Shown one piece after another: positions 18,181 through 26,373 of a stretch of 64,000 nt of DNA. The DNA is taken from contig CAADGG010000103.1 in the NCBI GenBank assembly GCA_900696485.1, forward strand, positions 1 through 64,000, in the 5' to 3' direction. The stretch is from an uncultured Pseudomonadota bacterium. Its GTDB lineage: Bacteria > Myxococcota_A > UBA9160 > PR03. Both the position numbers and the translations under genes were made by a program. Positions within the stretch are counted from its first letter, which is position 1. Every line of letters starts with the position of its first letter. Below the pieces are notes generated by a model that worked only from the letters and a program-made list of their open reading frames with translations, did not search any database and was not told the DNA's origin.

Positions 18181-19170
18181 CTACGCGGAGGCTCCGAGCG
18201 AGTCGCGCAGGAACGACTCGATCCGCTGGTTGGCGCGCTCGGCCATCGGGATCGGGAAGGCGTTGAAGCCGTGGACGCCGCCCGGCCAGACAGCGAGCAC
18301 GGCTGGGTTCCCGGCCGCGCGCCAGCGCGCGTGCAGGAACAGCGAGTCGTCGAGCAGCGGATCGAGTGTTCCGACGCTGAGCAGCGCCGGCGGCATCCCG
18401 GACAGATCCGCATATAGAGGCGACACATCCGGGTGACTGCGGAGTTCCGGCCCGACGAACTGGTCGGTGAACCACTCGATGATCGGCGTCGACAGGATCA
18501 GGTTCCGATCGCCCCAGCGCCGCACGCTCGGCGTCAAGCCCAGGTCGTAGGCGCCATAGGCCAGGTTCGCCGCCCGGAAGCCCTCCGGCTCCGCGGCGGG
18601 AGGGCCGGCCGCTGCGAGCCCGTGGCGATCGCGCAGGCGCAGCAGCGTCACGACGGCGAGGTGGGCGCCTGCCGACTCCCCGCCGATCAGCAGTCGATCA
18701 CAGCCGAACTCGCGGCGCGCCTGCGCCACCAGCCACAGCGCCGCGGCCTCGCAATCATCCGGGCCGGCCGGGTACGGGTGCTCCGGCGCGAGCCGGTAGT
18801 CCACGCTGACGACGGCCAGGCCGCAGCTGCGCGCCACCCGCAGGTTCGCCGCGTCCATGTGGTGCGCCGCCCCGAGCGTCCAGCCGCCGCCATGGATGTG
18901 CAGATAGACGCCCCGCGGCGACGCGGGGACGATCACGCGGACCGGGATTGCGCCGGCCGGGCCGGGAATCGTCCGCGTCGTGGCCTCGGGGACGGTGACG
19001 ACGGGGCCCCAGACGCCTTCGCCACGCTCGCGCGCGGCCCGGATCTCGCTGGGCTTCTGGTGATGGATGGGAACCGTCTTCGCCAGCACCTGCTCGATGA
19101 CGGTGTTGATCTTCTCGGTCTCGGGCTCGATCGCGCTGGCCGCGAACGGATCAGGGACGAACGAATCCAC
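18181..19170 (-). CDS. Alpha/beta hydrolase, HSL-type esterase
   Basis: A 329-residue carboxylesterase of the hormone-sensitive-lipase group. The oxyanion-hole motif HGGGW is at 93-97, the nucleophile is S166 in GGESAGAH, and the acid and histidine are probably in [10 protein letters not shown] and [10 protein letters not shown] near the C-terminus. There is no signal peptide, so it is cytoplasmic. HSL-type esterases cleave short- to medium-chain esters, often in lipid or xenobiotic turnover. It lies 73 bp upstream of ilvD on the same strand; a shared transcript is possible but the functions do not connect. Nothing in the sequence gives the natural substrate. Confidence 0.9.
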   Translation of the reverse strand: MDSFVPDPFAASAIEPETEKINTVIEQVLAKTVPIHHQKPSEIRAARERGEGVWGPVVTVPEATTRTIPGPAGAIPVRVIVPASPRGVYLHIHGGGWTLGAAHHMDAANLRVARSCGLAVVSVDYRLAPEHPYPAGPDDCEAAALWLVAQARREFGCDRLLIGGESAGAHLAVVTLLRLRDRHGLAAAGPPAAEPEGFRAANLAYGAYDLGLTPSVRRWGDRNLILSTPIIEWFTDQFVGPELRSHPDVSPLYADLSGMPPALLSVGTLDPLLDDSLFLHARWRAAGNPAVLAVWPGGVHGFNAFPIPMAERANQRIESFLRDSLGASA

Positions 19171-19261
19171 GGCGCGTCACCTCGGGACGGGATGCTATCG
19201 CAGCCCGGGAGACGTGCGCCGTCGCGCATGGTTGATCCCGCGAGCCGCTACGCTGCGTGCC

Positions 19262-20812
19262 GTGCACCCCTTCCAACGGGTTTCGGGTTTCTCCGGCGGA
19301 TTCGGGATCACCGGACGGCTCGGGCTCGCCGGGCTGCTCGGGTTCGCGAGCCCGGCGTCCGGGAGCGAGGTCGCTCCGTTCGCGATCCAGTCGTTCGTGA
19401 CGGATGGACGCAGCGTCGCGGCGGAGCTCATCGACCTCGACGGGGACGGGCGGGCGGACCTCATGGCCGTCCTCGTGCGCGGCATGCCGCCCGGCGAACA
19501 ACGCGAGGTCCAGATCCACTACGCCGATGAGCGAGGTCGGCTGGGTCCCGAACCCGACTGGAGCGCGCCGGTCCCGGCCGGAGCCGGCGCCTACGACGTC
19601 GGGGATCTCGATGGCCGGCCCGGCGACGAGCTGCTCTTCCTGCGCGCGGATCGCCTCTCGGTCCTCTCGCTGGCCGGCCGGGAAGCGCGCTGGCGCGAAC
19701 TGCGCACGCCGGTCGCGACGGCGACGCCGGCCGCCGACGAGCGCGGCATCGATCGGCTGCGCCTGTTGCGGCCGGAACTCGGCGCCGCGGCGCTGCTCGT
19801 GCCCGGACTCGGCGACGCCGCCGTGCTCGGCCGCGACGGCGAGAGCGTCGCTGTCTTGCACGTCGGCGCGCGCGCCAACTATTTCTTGCCCCCTCGCCCG
19901 GGCCCGCTGATCGGCGAGAACGAGATGGAGCTCTACTTCGACGTCCCGCGGCTCGACGTGGCGGATCTCGACGGCGACGGGCGCGCGGACGTCGTCAGCG
20001 CCGGGCGTCACGAGCTGCGGATCTTCCGGCAGCAACCGGACGGCCGCTTTGCCCGCGAGCCGGATCGGATCTACGCACTCGGCCTGCTGTCGCCGGAAGA
20101 CCACGTGCGCAACTCCGGCGGCGTGCGCGTCGATGTGCGGGATCACGACGGCGACGGCCGCGCCGACCTGCTGATCTCCCATGCCAGCGGCGGCCTGCTG
20201 CGCGCGGTGAACCGCACGCGGCTCTACCGCAACCGCGACGGCGGCTTCGCCCTCGACACGCCGGACCAGGAGTTCGAACGCAGCGGTGGCGTCGTGCTCG
20301 ACGAACTCGTCGATCTCGACGGCAGCGGCCGGCCGGATCTGCTCCGGATGTTCCTCCCGCTCGGACTGCTGGATCTGGCGCGCCTCTTCGTGCAGCGAAA
20401 TCTCGAGGTCGAGGCCGAGGTCTACCGGCTCGATGCCGCGGGCGACTTCGCGGAGACGCCGTGGGCGAAGCGAAGCTTCAAGGTGGCGATCGACTTCGAG
20501 ACGCTGCGGCCGAAGGGCTTCGTCCCGAACCTGAAGGCCGACTGGAACGGGGACGGGTTCCTCGACCTGCTCGGAGCCGGCAACGGCGACGCCCTCGAGC
20601 TGTGGCTCGGGGGTCCGGAGCACCGCTTCCGGACCCGCCACGCCCGCCAGGAGTTCGACACCGGAGGGCGGCTGCGCGTCGGGGATCTCGAAGGAGACGG
20701 CCTCCCCGACTTCGTGATCCACGATCCCCGGCGTCCGGATGCACCGATCCGAGTCGGGCGCAACCTCGGTCAACTCCCCGGCACCCGGCCGGGGATCCGC
20801 GCCGCGCCCTGA
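19262..20812 (+). CDS. Exported FG-GAP/VCBS repeat protein
   Basis: A 516-residue protein with an N-terminal hydrophobic segment (GRLGLAGLLGFASPASG, about residues 18-34) acting as a signal peptide, followed by at least seven calcium-binding-type D-x-D-G-D-G-x-x-D motifs such as LDGDGRADLMAV, LDGDGRADVVSA, HDGDGRADLLIS, LDGSGRPDLLRM, WNGDGFLDLLGA and LEGDGLPDFVIH. These mark FG-GAP/VCBS beta-propeller blades. Such proteins are secreted or surface bound and often bind partners or ligands. The start is the GTG at 19262, with TACGCT 7 bases upstream; the frame upstream is antisense to the esterase gene. No C-terminal sorting signal is visible. Confidence 0.8.
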   Translation: MHPFQRVSGFSGGFGITGRLGLAGLLGFASPASGSEVAPFAIQSFVTDGRSVAAELIDLDGDGRADLMAVLVRGMPPGEQREVQIHYADERGRLGPEPDWSAPVPAGAGAYDVGDLDGRPGDELLFLRADRLSVLSLAGREARWRELRTPVATATPAADERGIDRLRLLRPELGAAALLVPGLGDAAVLGRDGESVAVLHVGARANYFLPPRPGPLIGENEMELYFDVPRLDVADLDGDGRADVVSAGRHELRIFRQQPDGRFAREPDRIYALGLLSPEDHVRNSGGVRVDVRDHDGDGRADLLISHASGGLLRAVNRTRLYRNRDGGFALDTPDQEFERSGGVVLDELVDLDGSGRPDLLRMFLPLGLLDLARLFVQRNLEVEAEVYRLDAAGDFAETPWAKRSFKVAIDFETLRPKGFVPNLKADWNGDGFLDLLGAGNGDALELWLGGPEHRFRTRHARQEFDTGGRLRVGDLEGDGLPDFVIHDPRRPDAPIRVGRNLGQLPGTRPGIRAAP

Positions 20813-21138
20813 CGTCCGGTCTCCGCGCCGCGTCCGGACGGGTTTGCGCTTCTCGGCGAACGCACGCGACCCCTCGACGGAGTCCGCGCTGCGAATCCGC
20901 TCGCCGATCGCGCCATCGCGCGCGGACTTGCCAAGAGGCGCCGCCATGCGATCTTCGCCGTCCCAGCGAGCGCGCGAAACCCGTCTCCCGACCCCCCCTC
21001 CGAGGGGCCGGGGGAGGGGCGTTCGTGCGTTCGCGTCCGGCCGGGTCCGCGCCGGACCGGATCCGCAGCGACCCCACCCCGCCGTGCGCGGAGTGGGGCA
21101 TCGGGCGTTCCGGGATCCGCGCGAAGGAGGGGGCCCGC
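20813..21138. other. Intergenic region with GC-rich hairpins and a gene relic
   Basis: This 326-bp gap separates the FG-GAP and Hsp70 genes. Its left part holds a minus-strand relic of an enoyl-CoA hydratase (see 20825-20947). The right part holds a strong potential hairpin in a C-run/G-run segment (about 20990-21020) and a second with CCCCAC/GTGGGG arms (about 21073-21100). An AGGAGG ribosome-binding site at 21125-21130 serves the Hsp70 gene. No other gene is apparent. Confidence 0.5.
20825..20947 (-). pseudogene. C-terminal fragment of an enoyl-CoA hydratase-like gene
   Basis: Read on the minus strand, about 41 codons encode a peptide whose end (SADSVEGSRAF then AEKRKPVRTRR) is the characteristic C-terminus of enoyl-CoA hydratases, compare SEDYREGVAAFLGKRRPRF in the intact gene at 1458-2252. 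There is no room for the rest of the protein: the frame upstream is cut within a few codons and no stop follows the final arginines. I read it as a relic left by deletion of a former gene. The assignment rests on this short C-terminal match only. Confidence 0.5.
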
Positions 21139-22440
21139 ATGACCGCCCGCGCCGTCGGCATCGATTTCGGAACGACGAACAGCGCCGTCGCCGTCGCGGA
21201 CGGCGGCGGGCCGCCGCGCCTCGCGTGCTTCGCGAATCCGAGCGGCGCCGACGACGACGGCTCGGCCTTCCGTTCGATCCTGCACTTCGAAGCGGCGGAC
21301 CCGAGCCACCCGGGGGCGCCGACCGTACGGGCCGGACCGGCGGCGCTCGCGCGTTGGCTCGCGAGCGCCGGGGAAGGGCGTCTCGTACAGTCGATCAAGT
21401 CGTTCCTGGCGAGCCGGCTGTTCGATGCGACCGAGATCTACGGCACGATCTATCGGCTCGAGGATCTCGTCGCCGCCATCGTGACGGCGCTGCGGAGCGA
21501 GGCCGAGCGACAGCTCGGACCGCTCGGAACCCGTGTCGTGGTCGGGCGCCCGGTCCGCTTCGCCGGCGAGACGGCCCCGGACGAGCGGCTCGCGCTGTCG
21601 CGGCTGCGCTCGGCTTTCCTGCACGCGGGCTTCGACGACGTGCGCTTCGAGTACGAGCCCGTCGCCGCGGCCTACCACTACGCGCAGCGACTGACGGCTC
21701 CGGAGATCGTGCTGATCGGCGACTTCGGCGGCGGCACCAGCGACTTCTCGTTGTTGCGGCTCGCTCCGCCCGGGGCCACGGGCCGCGACGGCCGGCACGA
21801 GATCCTCGCGACCACCGGCGTCGGCCGGGCCGGCGATGCGTTCGATGCCCGGCTCGTCCGGCACCGGGTGGCCCCGCTGCTCGGCCGCGGCTCCCGCCAC
21901 CGGAGCGCCTTCGGCACCGAACTCGTGGTGCCCCAGTGGCTCTACGGCAAACTCGAACGCTGGCACCACGTCGCGTTCCTCCGCTCTCCGCGCGCACTGC
22001 AGATCCTCGCGGACCTCGAACGCGAGGCGCTCGACCCGGATCCGATCCGTGCGTTCACGCATCTCATCCGGGAAGACCGCGGCTTTGCGATCTATCGCGC
22101 GGTCGAAGCCGCCAAGCGCCTGCTCTCGACCGAGCCGAGCGCCTGCATCCGCTATCGCGATGCCAGCGTCGGCTTTGCGAGCGACGTCACGCGCGCGGAC
22201 TTCGAGAGCTGGATCGATCCCGAACTCACTGCCGTGGAGGACTGTGTCGATGACGCGCTGGCCGGCGCCGGTCTCGACGCCAGCCGGGTCGATCGCGTGT
22301 TCCTGACCGGCGGCAGCGCGTTCGTCCCGGCCGTGCGCCGGATCTTCACGCGCCGATTCGGCGCCGCGCGCCTGCGCGGCGGCGACGAACTCGGCTCCGT
22401 GGCGAGCGGCCTCGCGCTCCGGGCCGCGGATCCGGAGTGA
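21139..22440 (+). CDS. Hsp70-family protein, YegD-like
   Basis: A 433-residue actin-fold ATPase of the Hsp70 superfamily with little beyond the nucleotide-binding domain. Phosphate 1 is GIDFGTTNSAVA (about 8-19), phosphate 2 is GDFGGGTSDFSLL (about 194-206), and the adenosine motif is FLTGGSAFVPAVRRIF near residue 388. No substrate-binding domain or C-terminal lid of DnaK is present, and the length matches YegD-type chaperone relatives, whose client is unknown. Residue YEPVAAAYHYA also matches the Hsp70 core. A perfect AGGAGG box 8 bases before the ATG at 21139 sets the start. It appears to be monocistronic. Confidence 0.9.
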   Translation: MTARAVGIDFGTTNSAVAVADGGGPPRLACFANPSGADDDGSAFRSILHFEAADPSHPGAPTVRAGPAALARWLASAGEGRLVQSIKSFLASRLFDATEIYGTIYRLEDLVAAIVTALRSEAERQLGPLGTRVVVGRPVRFAGETAPDERLALSRLRSAFLHAGFDDVRFEYEPVAAAYHYAQRLTAPEIVLIGDFGGGTSDFSLLRLAPPGATGRDGRHEILATTGVGRAGDAFDARLVRHRVAPLLGRGSRHRSAFGTELVVPQWLYGKLERWHHVAFLRSPRALQILADLEREALDPDPIRAFTHLIREDRGFAIYRAVEAAKRLLSTEPSACIRYRDASVGFASDVTRADFESWIDPELTAVEDCVDDALAGAGLDASRVDRVFLTGGSAFVPAVRRIFTRRFGAARLRGGDELGSVASGLALRAADPE

Positions 22441-22443
22441 CCG

Positions 22444-22671
22444 CTACGGACCGGCGGGGCTCGGCGGCGCGGATGCGGGGGCCGTCCACACGCTGCTGTC
22501 CGGATGGAACGCCATCCACGCGAACCAGAAGCCCTCGACCACCTCGACGTCGTCCGAAGCCTCCACGGCCAAGGTCTGGCGATCCGGGTCATACGAGACC
22601 TGCACCGGACGGCCGGCGGCCGCGGCGTCCCGAGGGGCCAGCGCTTCGTCGTCACCTTTTCCGACCCGGGG
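22444..22671 (-). pseudogene. C-terminal fragment resembling DUF3179
   Basis: On the minus strand, 75 codons end at TAG (22444-22446). They encode GRPVQVSYDPDRQTLAVEA and then EGFWFAWMAFHPDSSVW; the aromatic FWFAWxAFHPxT-like ending is characteristic of DUF3179 proteins as I remember them. The frame is blocked upstream by TGA (22672-22674). Before that the same frame is open again for about 50 codons (ending WIGGVPVDE) but this part does not look like DUF3179, and it runs into the 5' end of the oppositely oriented PEP-CTERM gene. I read it as a decayed gene. Together with the relic at 20825 it suggests deletions around the Hsp70 gene. The rest of the 398-bp gap holds nothing else I recognise. 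Confidence 0.4.
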
Positions 22672-22838
22672 TCACTCATCGACCGGCACGCCGCCGATCC
22701 ATGTCCAGGACAACACAGCGAAACCCGGGGTCGGCGGCAAGGCGGTAGATCCGTTTCGATCCCGAGAGAGGAACGTCACGGCGAGAGGTCCGACGTCGCG
22801 CGACACGCGCGCCGAAATGCCACCAGAGGGGTCGAAAC

Positions 22839-23534
22839 TTGAGAAGCTTGGCGATCTGCGCCGGGATGGTGTTCTGTCTGTTCGTCGCGAGCCGCGCGGA
22901 GGCGCTGGCCGTCGTCTTCGAGCAGCTGCCGGCCGATCCCTTCACCGCCGGCACGTTCTTCAGCGATGCCGATCAGCCGCGCGAGGCCGCGACGGGCTTC
23001 TCCCTCACGAGTCGTGCCTCCATCGTGTCGATCGTCTGGTGGGGCGGGTACTCCGGACTCAGCCCGAGCGGCGAATCGAGCGACTTCGTGATCCGGTTCT
23101 ATGCCGAGGACACGGGCGGCGGCCCGGCCCTCACGGCCTTCTACGAAGCGGCCGTCAGCACCAGCGTGACCGACATCGGCGGGATCGTGCCGAGCTTCCG
23201 CTTCGCCGCGGCGCTGCCGGTCGCGCTCGACCTTCCGGGCGGGGTCCCGCTGTGGCTTGCGATCGTCGATGGGGATCCGACCCGGCCGACCTTCGGCTGG
23301 CGCAAGACCACCGAAGCCGAGACGTCCTACTCGCGTCCGGCGCCTGGTTCTGGCTGGGAGGAAGCGCCGGGGCTCGCGAGTTTCCGACTCGAGGCCACGG
23401 CGGTCCCCGAGCCCGGCACGGCGCTGCTCGCGCTGCTCGGCTTCTCGCTTCTCGGCATCGGCCACCGGCCGCTCGCCGGTCGAAGCGGATCCGTGAGCGG
23501 CACGAGCAGACGGAACCCGACGCCCGACGCGTGA
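22839..23534 (+). CDS. PEP-CTERM sorting-domain protein
   Basis: A 231-residue exported protein. The N-terminus is a signal peptide (LAICAGMVFCLFVASRAEA, about 4-22). The mature part is a beta-rich domain of about 170 residues (YSGLSPSGESSDFVIRFY, TWxKTTExE-like segments) of the type seen in many PEP-CTERM proteins. The C-terminal signal is complete: VPEPGTALLALLGFSLLGIG, then basic residues. Such proteins are processed by an exosortase and go to the cell surface or into exopolysaccharide; no exosortase lies in this window. The start is TTG at 22839 with a weak GAGGGG upstream. A tail of about 25 residues after the helix is longer than usual. Confidence 0.82.
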   Translation: MRSLAICAGMVFCLFVASRAEALAVVFEQLPADPFTAGTFFSDADQPREAATGFSLTSRASIVSIVWWGGYSGLSPSGESSDFVIRFYAEDTGGGPALTAFYEAAVSTSVTDIGGIVPSFRFAAALPVALDLPGGVPLWLAIVDGDPTRPTFGWRKTTEAETSYSRPAPGSGWEEAPGLASFRLEATAVPEPGTALLALLGFSLLGIGHRPLAGRSGSVSGTSRRNPTPDA

Positions 23535-23558
23535 CGCCAAGGTCGCACGCGGGCGTCG

Positions 23559-24512
23559 CTAACGATCGATCGAGCGCAGGTAGCGGAAGTACTCCGAGTC
23601 GCCGCCGATGATGAACGTGACGTCGCTCCCGAGCGACTCCCGATAGCTCTCGAGCGTGCGGAAGAAGGCATGGAACTCCGGATCGGCGCCGAAGGACTCG
23701 CCGAAGATCCGCGTCGCCTCGGCGTCGGCACGACCCCGGATGCCTTCCGCGCGGCGCTGCGCCTCGGAGCGGATCTCGGCGAGCTGGCGCTGCGTCTGGC
23801 CGTCGATCTCGGCGGCGCGGCCGAGGCCCTCCGATCGGAACTTCTCCGCGATGCGCTGGCGCTCGGCGATCATCCGCTCGAAGACGCGTTGCTGCACGGC
23901 TTCCACGTACCCGACGCGCTTGATCCGGATGTCGACCAGCTCGATGCCGTAGCTCGGCATCTGGACCTGCGCCTTCTCGAGAATCGAGCGCGTCAGCTCC
24001 GCGCGGCCGGTCTTCACCTCCTGCAGCAGGATCTCCTCGTCCTCCTCCCCGGCCACCTGCACGCGCTCGAGATCCTCCTGCGAGATCTTCCAGTCCTTCG
24101 AGCGGACGATCTCGACCAGATCCGACGAGGAGATGACGTCGCGGACGACGGAGTCGAGGATGTCGTTCAGCCGCAGCTGGGCGCCACGCTCATTCTGCAC
24201 GCGCTGCAGGAACACCAGCGGATCCGCGATCCGCCAGCGCGCGGACGTATCGACGGAGATGAACTGCTCGCCGCGCGTCGGGATCTGGTTCGGATCCCCG
24301 TCCCACGACAACAGCCGACGATCGAAACGGCGGACCTCCTGGACGAAGGGCAGCTTGAAGTGCAGACCCGGCTCGGTGATCGGATCGCCGACCGGCGCAC
24401 CGAACTGCACGACCACGGCCTGTTCCACCTCGTCGAGTGTATACAGGGTCGCCGAGCCGAGCGCGGCCACGACGAAGAGGATGGCGATGAGGACGAAGGA
24501 ACGCGTGGTCAT
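23559..24512 (-). CDS. hflC: Protease modulator HflC
   Basis: A 317-residue SPFH/band 7 membrane protein. One N-terminal helix (SFVLIAILFVVAALGSATLYTL) anchors it in the inner membrane with the rest in the periplasm. The band 7 domain starts with DEVEQAVVVQFG and EPGLHFKLPF, then RRFDRRLLSWDGDP; the C-terminal coiled coil contains RIAEKFRSEGLGRAAEIDGQTQRQL and ends with the HflC-type AFFRTLESYRESLG and FRYLRS segments. HflC with HflK forms a cage that regulates the FtsH protease. Its start overlaps the stop of hflK by 4 bp, giving a coupled operon. Length and order are normal. Confidence 0.93.
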   Translation of the reverse strand: MTTRSFVLIAILFVVAALGSATLYTLDEVEQAVVVQFGAPVGDPITEPGLHFKLPFVQEVRRFDRRLLSWDGDPNQIPTRGEQFISVDTSARWRIADPLVFLQRVQNERGAQLRLNDILDSVVRDVISSSDLVEIVRSKDWKISQEDLERVQVAGEEDEEILLQEVKTGRAELTRSILEKAQVQMPSYGIELVDIRIKRVGYVEAVQQRVFERMIAERQRIAEKFRSEGLGRAAEIDGQTQRQLAEIRSEAQRRAEGIRGRADAEATRIFGESFGADPEFHAFFRTLESYRESLGSDVTFIIGGDSEYFRYLRSIDR

Positions 24513-25585
24513 CGGCGACCTCCCAGAGTGGCGGCGTCATCGGGAGCCGCCGCGGCCGGCGCCGCAGCCGGCGGCGCGAGCGAGCGTTGGTCCGTCATGT
24601 TGAGCAGAGGGATCGGAGACGCCGCGCCCTCCTCGACGACGAGCACGCGCCCGAGGCTCGGCAGGACGTCGTCGATCATCTCGAGGAACAGCCGACGGCG
24701 CGTCACTTCGGGGGCATTGCGATATTCGGCCAGGATCGCGTCGAAGCGCTCCGTCTCGCCACGCGCCCGGTTCACGCGCTCCGAGGCGTAGCCCTGGGCT
24801 TCGGCCACGATCTGCTTGGCCTGGCCTTCGGCACGCGGCACCTCCTGATTGCGCCGCTTCTCGGCCTCGTTGATCAGGCGCTCGCGTTCCTGTTCGGCCT
24901 GGTTTACTTCGTTGAAGGCCGGCTTCACGAGTTCCGGCGGCGTCACGTCCTGGAGTTCGATCGTGCCGATCTGCACACCCATGTCGAAGGAGTCGAGGAT
25001 CTCCTGCAGCTCGATCTGCGCCTGGGTGGAGACCTCGACGCGTTTCTCGGTGAGCACGTCACTGCCGAGGTTGTTGCCGACGATGCGACGCATGACGGAC
25101 TCGCTGATGTCGCGGATCGTCGCGACCGGGTCGCGCACGCGATGCAGGAACTGGTCAGCGTCACGGATGCGATACTGCACGACCCATTCCACATCGATCA
25201 CCTTGAGATCGCCGGTCAGCATCAGCGACTCATCCTGCTGGGCGCGCGACTTCTGGTAGCTGTCGCGCTGCGTGCCGCCGGACACCGTGCGGAAGCCGAA
25301 CTCCTCCTTCAGCACGCGAGCAGTCGGCACGAAATACGCCCGATCGATCCCGAACGGCAGCTTGAAATGGAGACCGGGCTCGCGGATCGATACCACCCGC
25401 CCGAAACGCTTGACGACGGCCTCGCCCTCGGGTTGGACGGTGTAGACCGAGGACCAGGCGCCGAGCGCCAGCAACGCGAGAATCACCAGCACCGGGCCGT
25501 AGGGCCCGAAGCTGCCGAAATCGAAATTCGCGAGCCGCTGTTCCAGATCCTCGAGGTTGCGAGGACGGCGGGGAACCTCTTTCAT
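24509..25585 (-). CDS. hflK: FtsH protease regulator HflK
   Basis: A 358-residue SPFH/band 7 protein, partner of HflC. After a cytoplasmic N-terminus with FGPYG comes a single helix (VLVILALLALGAWSSVYTVQ), then PEGEAVVKRFGRVVSIREPGLHFKLPFGID, the family core. A coiled coil with NEVNQAEQERERLINEAEK and an alanine-glutamate-rich stretch follows; the C-terminus is rich in A and P. It is slightly shorter than E. coli HflK because the glycine-rich leader is reduced. It is the first gene of the hflK-hflC operon, with a 4-bp overlap. The methyltransferase-like gene starts 98 bp away in the opposite direction, so promoters for both must lie in that gap. Confidence 0.93.
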   Translation of the reverse strand: MKEVPRRPRNLEDLEQRLANFDFGSFGPYGPVLVILALLALGAWSSVYTVQPEGEAVVKRFGRVVSIREPGLHFKLPFGIDRAYFVPTARVLKEEFGFRTVSGGTQRDSYQKSRAQQDESLMLTGDLKVIDVEWVVQYRIRDADQFLHRVRDPVATIRDISESVMRRIVGNNLGSDVLTEKRVEVSTQAQIELQEILDSFDMGVQIGTIELQDVTPPELVKPAFNEVNQAEQERERLINEAEKRRNQEVPRAEGQAKQIVAEAQGYASERVNRARGETERFDAILAEYRNAPEVTRRRLFLEMIDDVLPSLGRVLVVEEGAASPIPLLNMTDQRSLAPPAAAPAAAAPDDAATLGGRR

Positions 25586-25683
25586 CCGATCGAACTCCTC
25601 GTGCTGGCGAGAGGACCCTTCATGCTAACGCGGATCCGCCGGGATGGCGGGCAGGAGCCTGGATTCCTGCGGATCCCGAACCC

Positions 25684-26373
25684 GTGACGCGCCGCTGGGA
25701 AGTCCTCGACTCCGTGCCGACGAGCACAGGACCGCTCGAGCTGCGCCGCCGCGGCGAGCGGGAGTTCCTGATCACCGTCGCAGGTCGCGTGTTGATGAAC
25801 AGCCACGCGAACCGTTCCGAACTCGCGCTCGGGCGACTCGCGTGCCAGGCGCTCGAGAACGCCCCGGCTCCGCGCGTCCTGCTCGGGGGCCTCGGCATGG
25901 CGTGCACGCTCCGCGCCTGCCTCGATGTCCTGCCCGCGCGCGCGCAGATCGTCGTCGCGGAGCTGCAACAGGCCGTCGTCGGCTGGTGTCGAGAGGGCCC
26001 GCTCGCCGAGCTCACGCAGCACGCGGTGCGGGATTCCCGCGTCCGGCTCGAGGTCGGGGATGTCGCGGACGCCATCGGCCGGGCGGCCCGGCCCGGCGCC
26101 GAGCGCTTCGATGCCATCCTGCTCGATCTGTACGAGGGCCCTCCCCCGGACTGCCCCCGCGATCATCCGCAGTACGGAACCGCTGCGCTCGGGCGGGCGC
26201 GCGAGGCCCTCGTCGACGGCGGCGTCTTCGCGATCTGGGCCGAGGATCCCAGTCCCGGCTTCGAGACGAGCCTCGCGCAGGCCGGTTTCCGCGTGCGCCG
26301 CGAGCGCCCCGGCCGCGGCGGACGCCGCCACATCGTATACCTGGCGCGAAATACACGACAAGGTGTCTCCTGA
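25684..26373 (+). CDS. Spermidine synthase-like class I methyltransferase-fold protein
   Basis: A 229-residue Rossmann-fold protein resembling polyamine-synthase-like proteins: the N-terminal beta part (STGPLELRRRGEREFLITVAG and LMNSHANRSELALG) precedes the nucleotide-binding motif VLLGGLGMACTLRACLD (about residues 62-78), then VVAELQQAVVGWC and FDAILLDLYEGPP. The segment GPLELRRRGE is shared with spermidine synthases, but the putrescine-binding residues cannot be confirmed. The role could be polyamine synthesis or another methyl or aminopropyl transfer. It starts at GTG 25684. Its last 210 bases lie antisense to the extended reading frame of the selenoprotein-B-like gene. Confidence 0.72.
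   Translation: MTRRWEVLDSVPTSTGPLELRRRGEREFLITVAGRVLMNSHANRSELALGRLACQALENAPAPRVLLGGLGMACTLRACLDVLPARAQIVVAELQQAVVGWCREGPLAELTQHAVRDSRVRLEVGDVADAIGRAARPGAERFDAILLDLYEGPPPDCPRDHPQYGTAALGRAREALVDGGVFAIWAEDPSPGFETSLAQAGFRVRRERPGRGGRRHIVYLARNTRQGVS

Noticed and set aside
22672..22674. Possible second selenocysteine codon in the DUF3179-like fragment
   Set aside because: There is no cysteine or redox motif nearby, the sequence before and after does not belong to one family, and no tight hairpin follows. A stop in a decayed gene is simpler.
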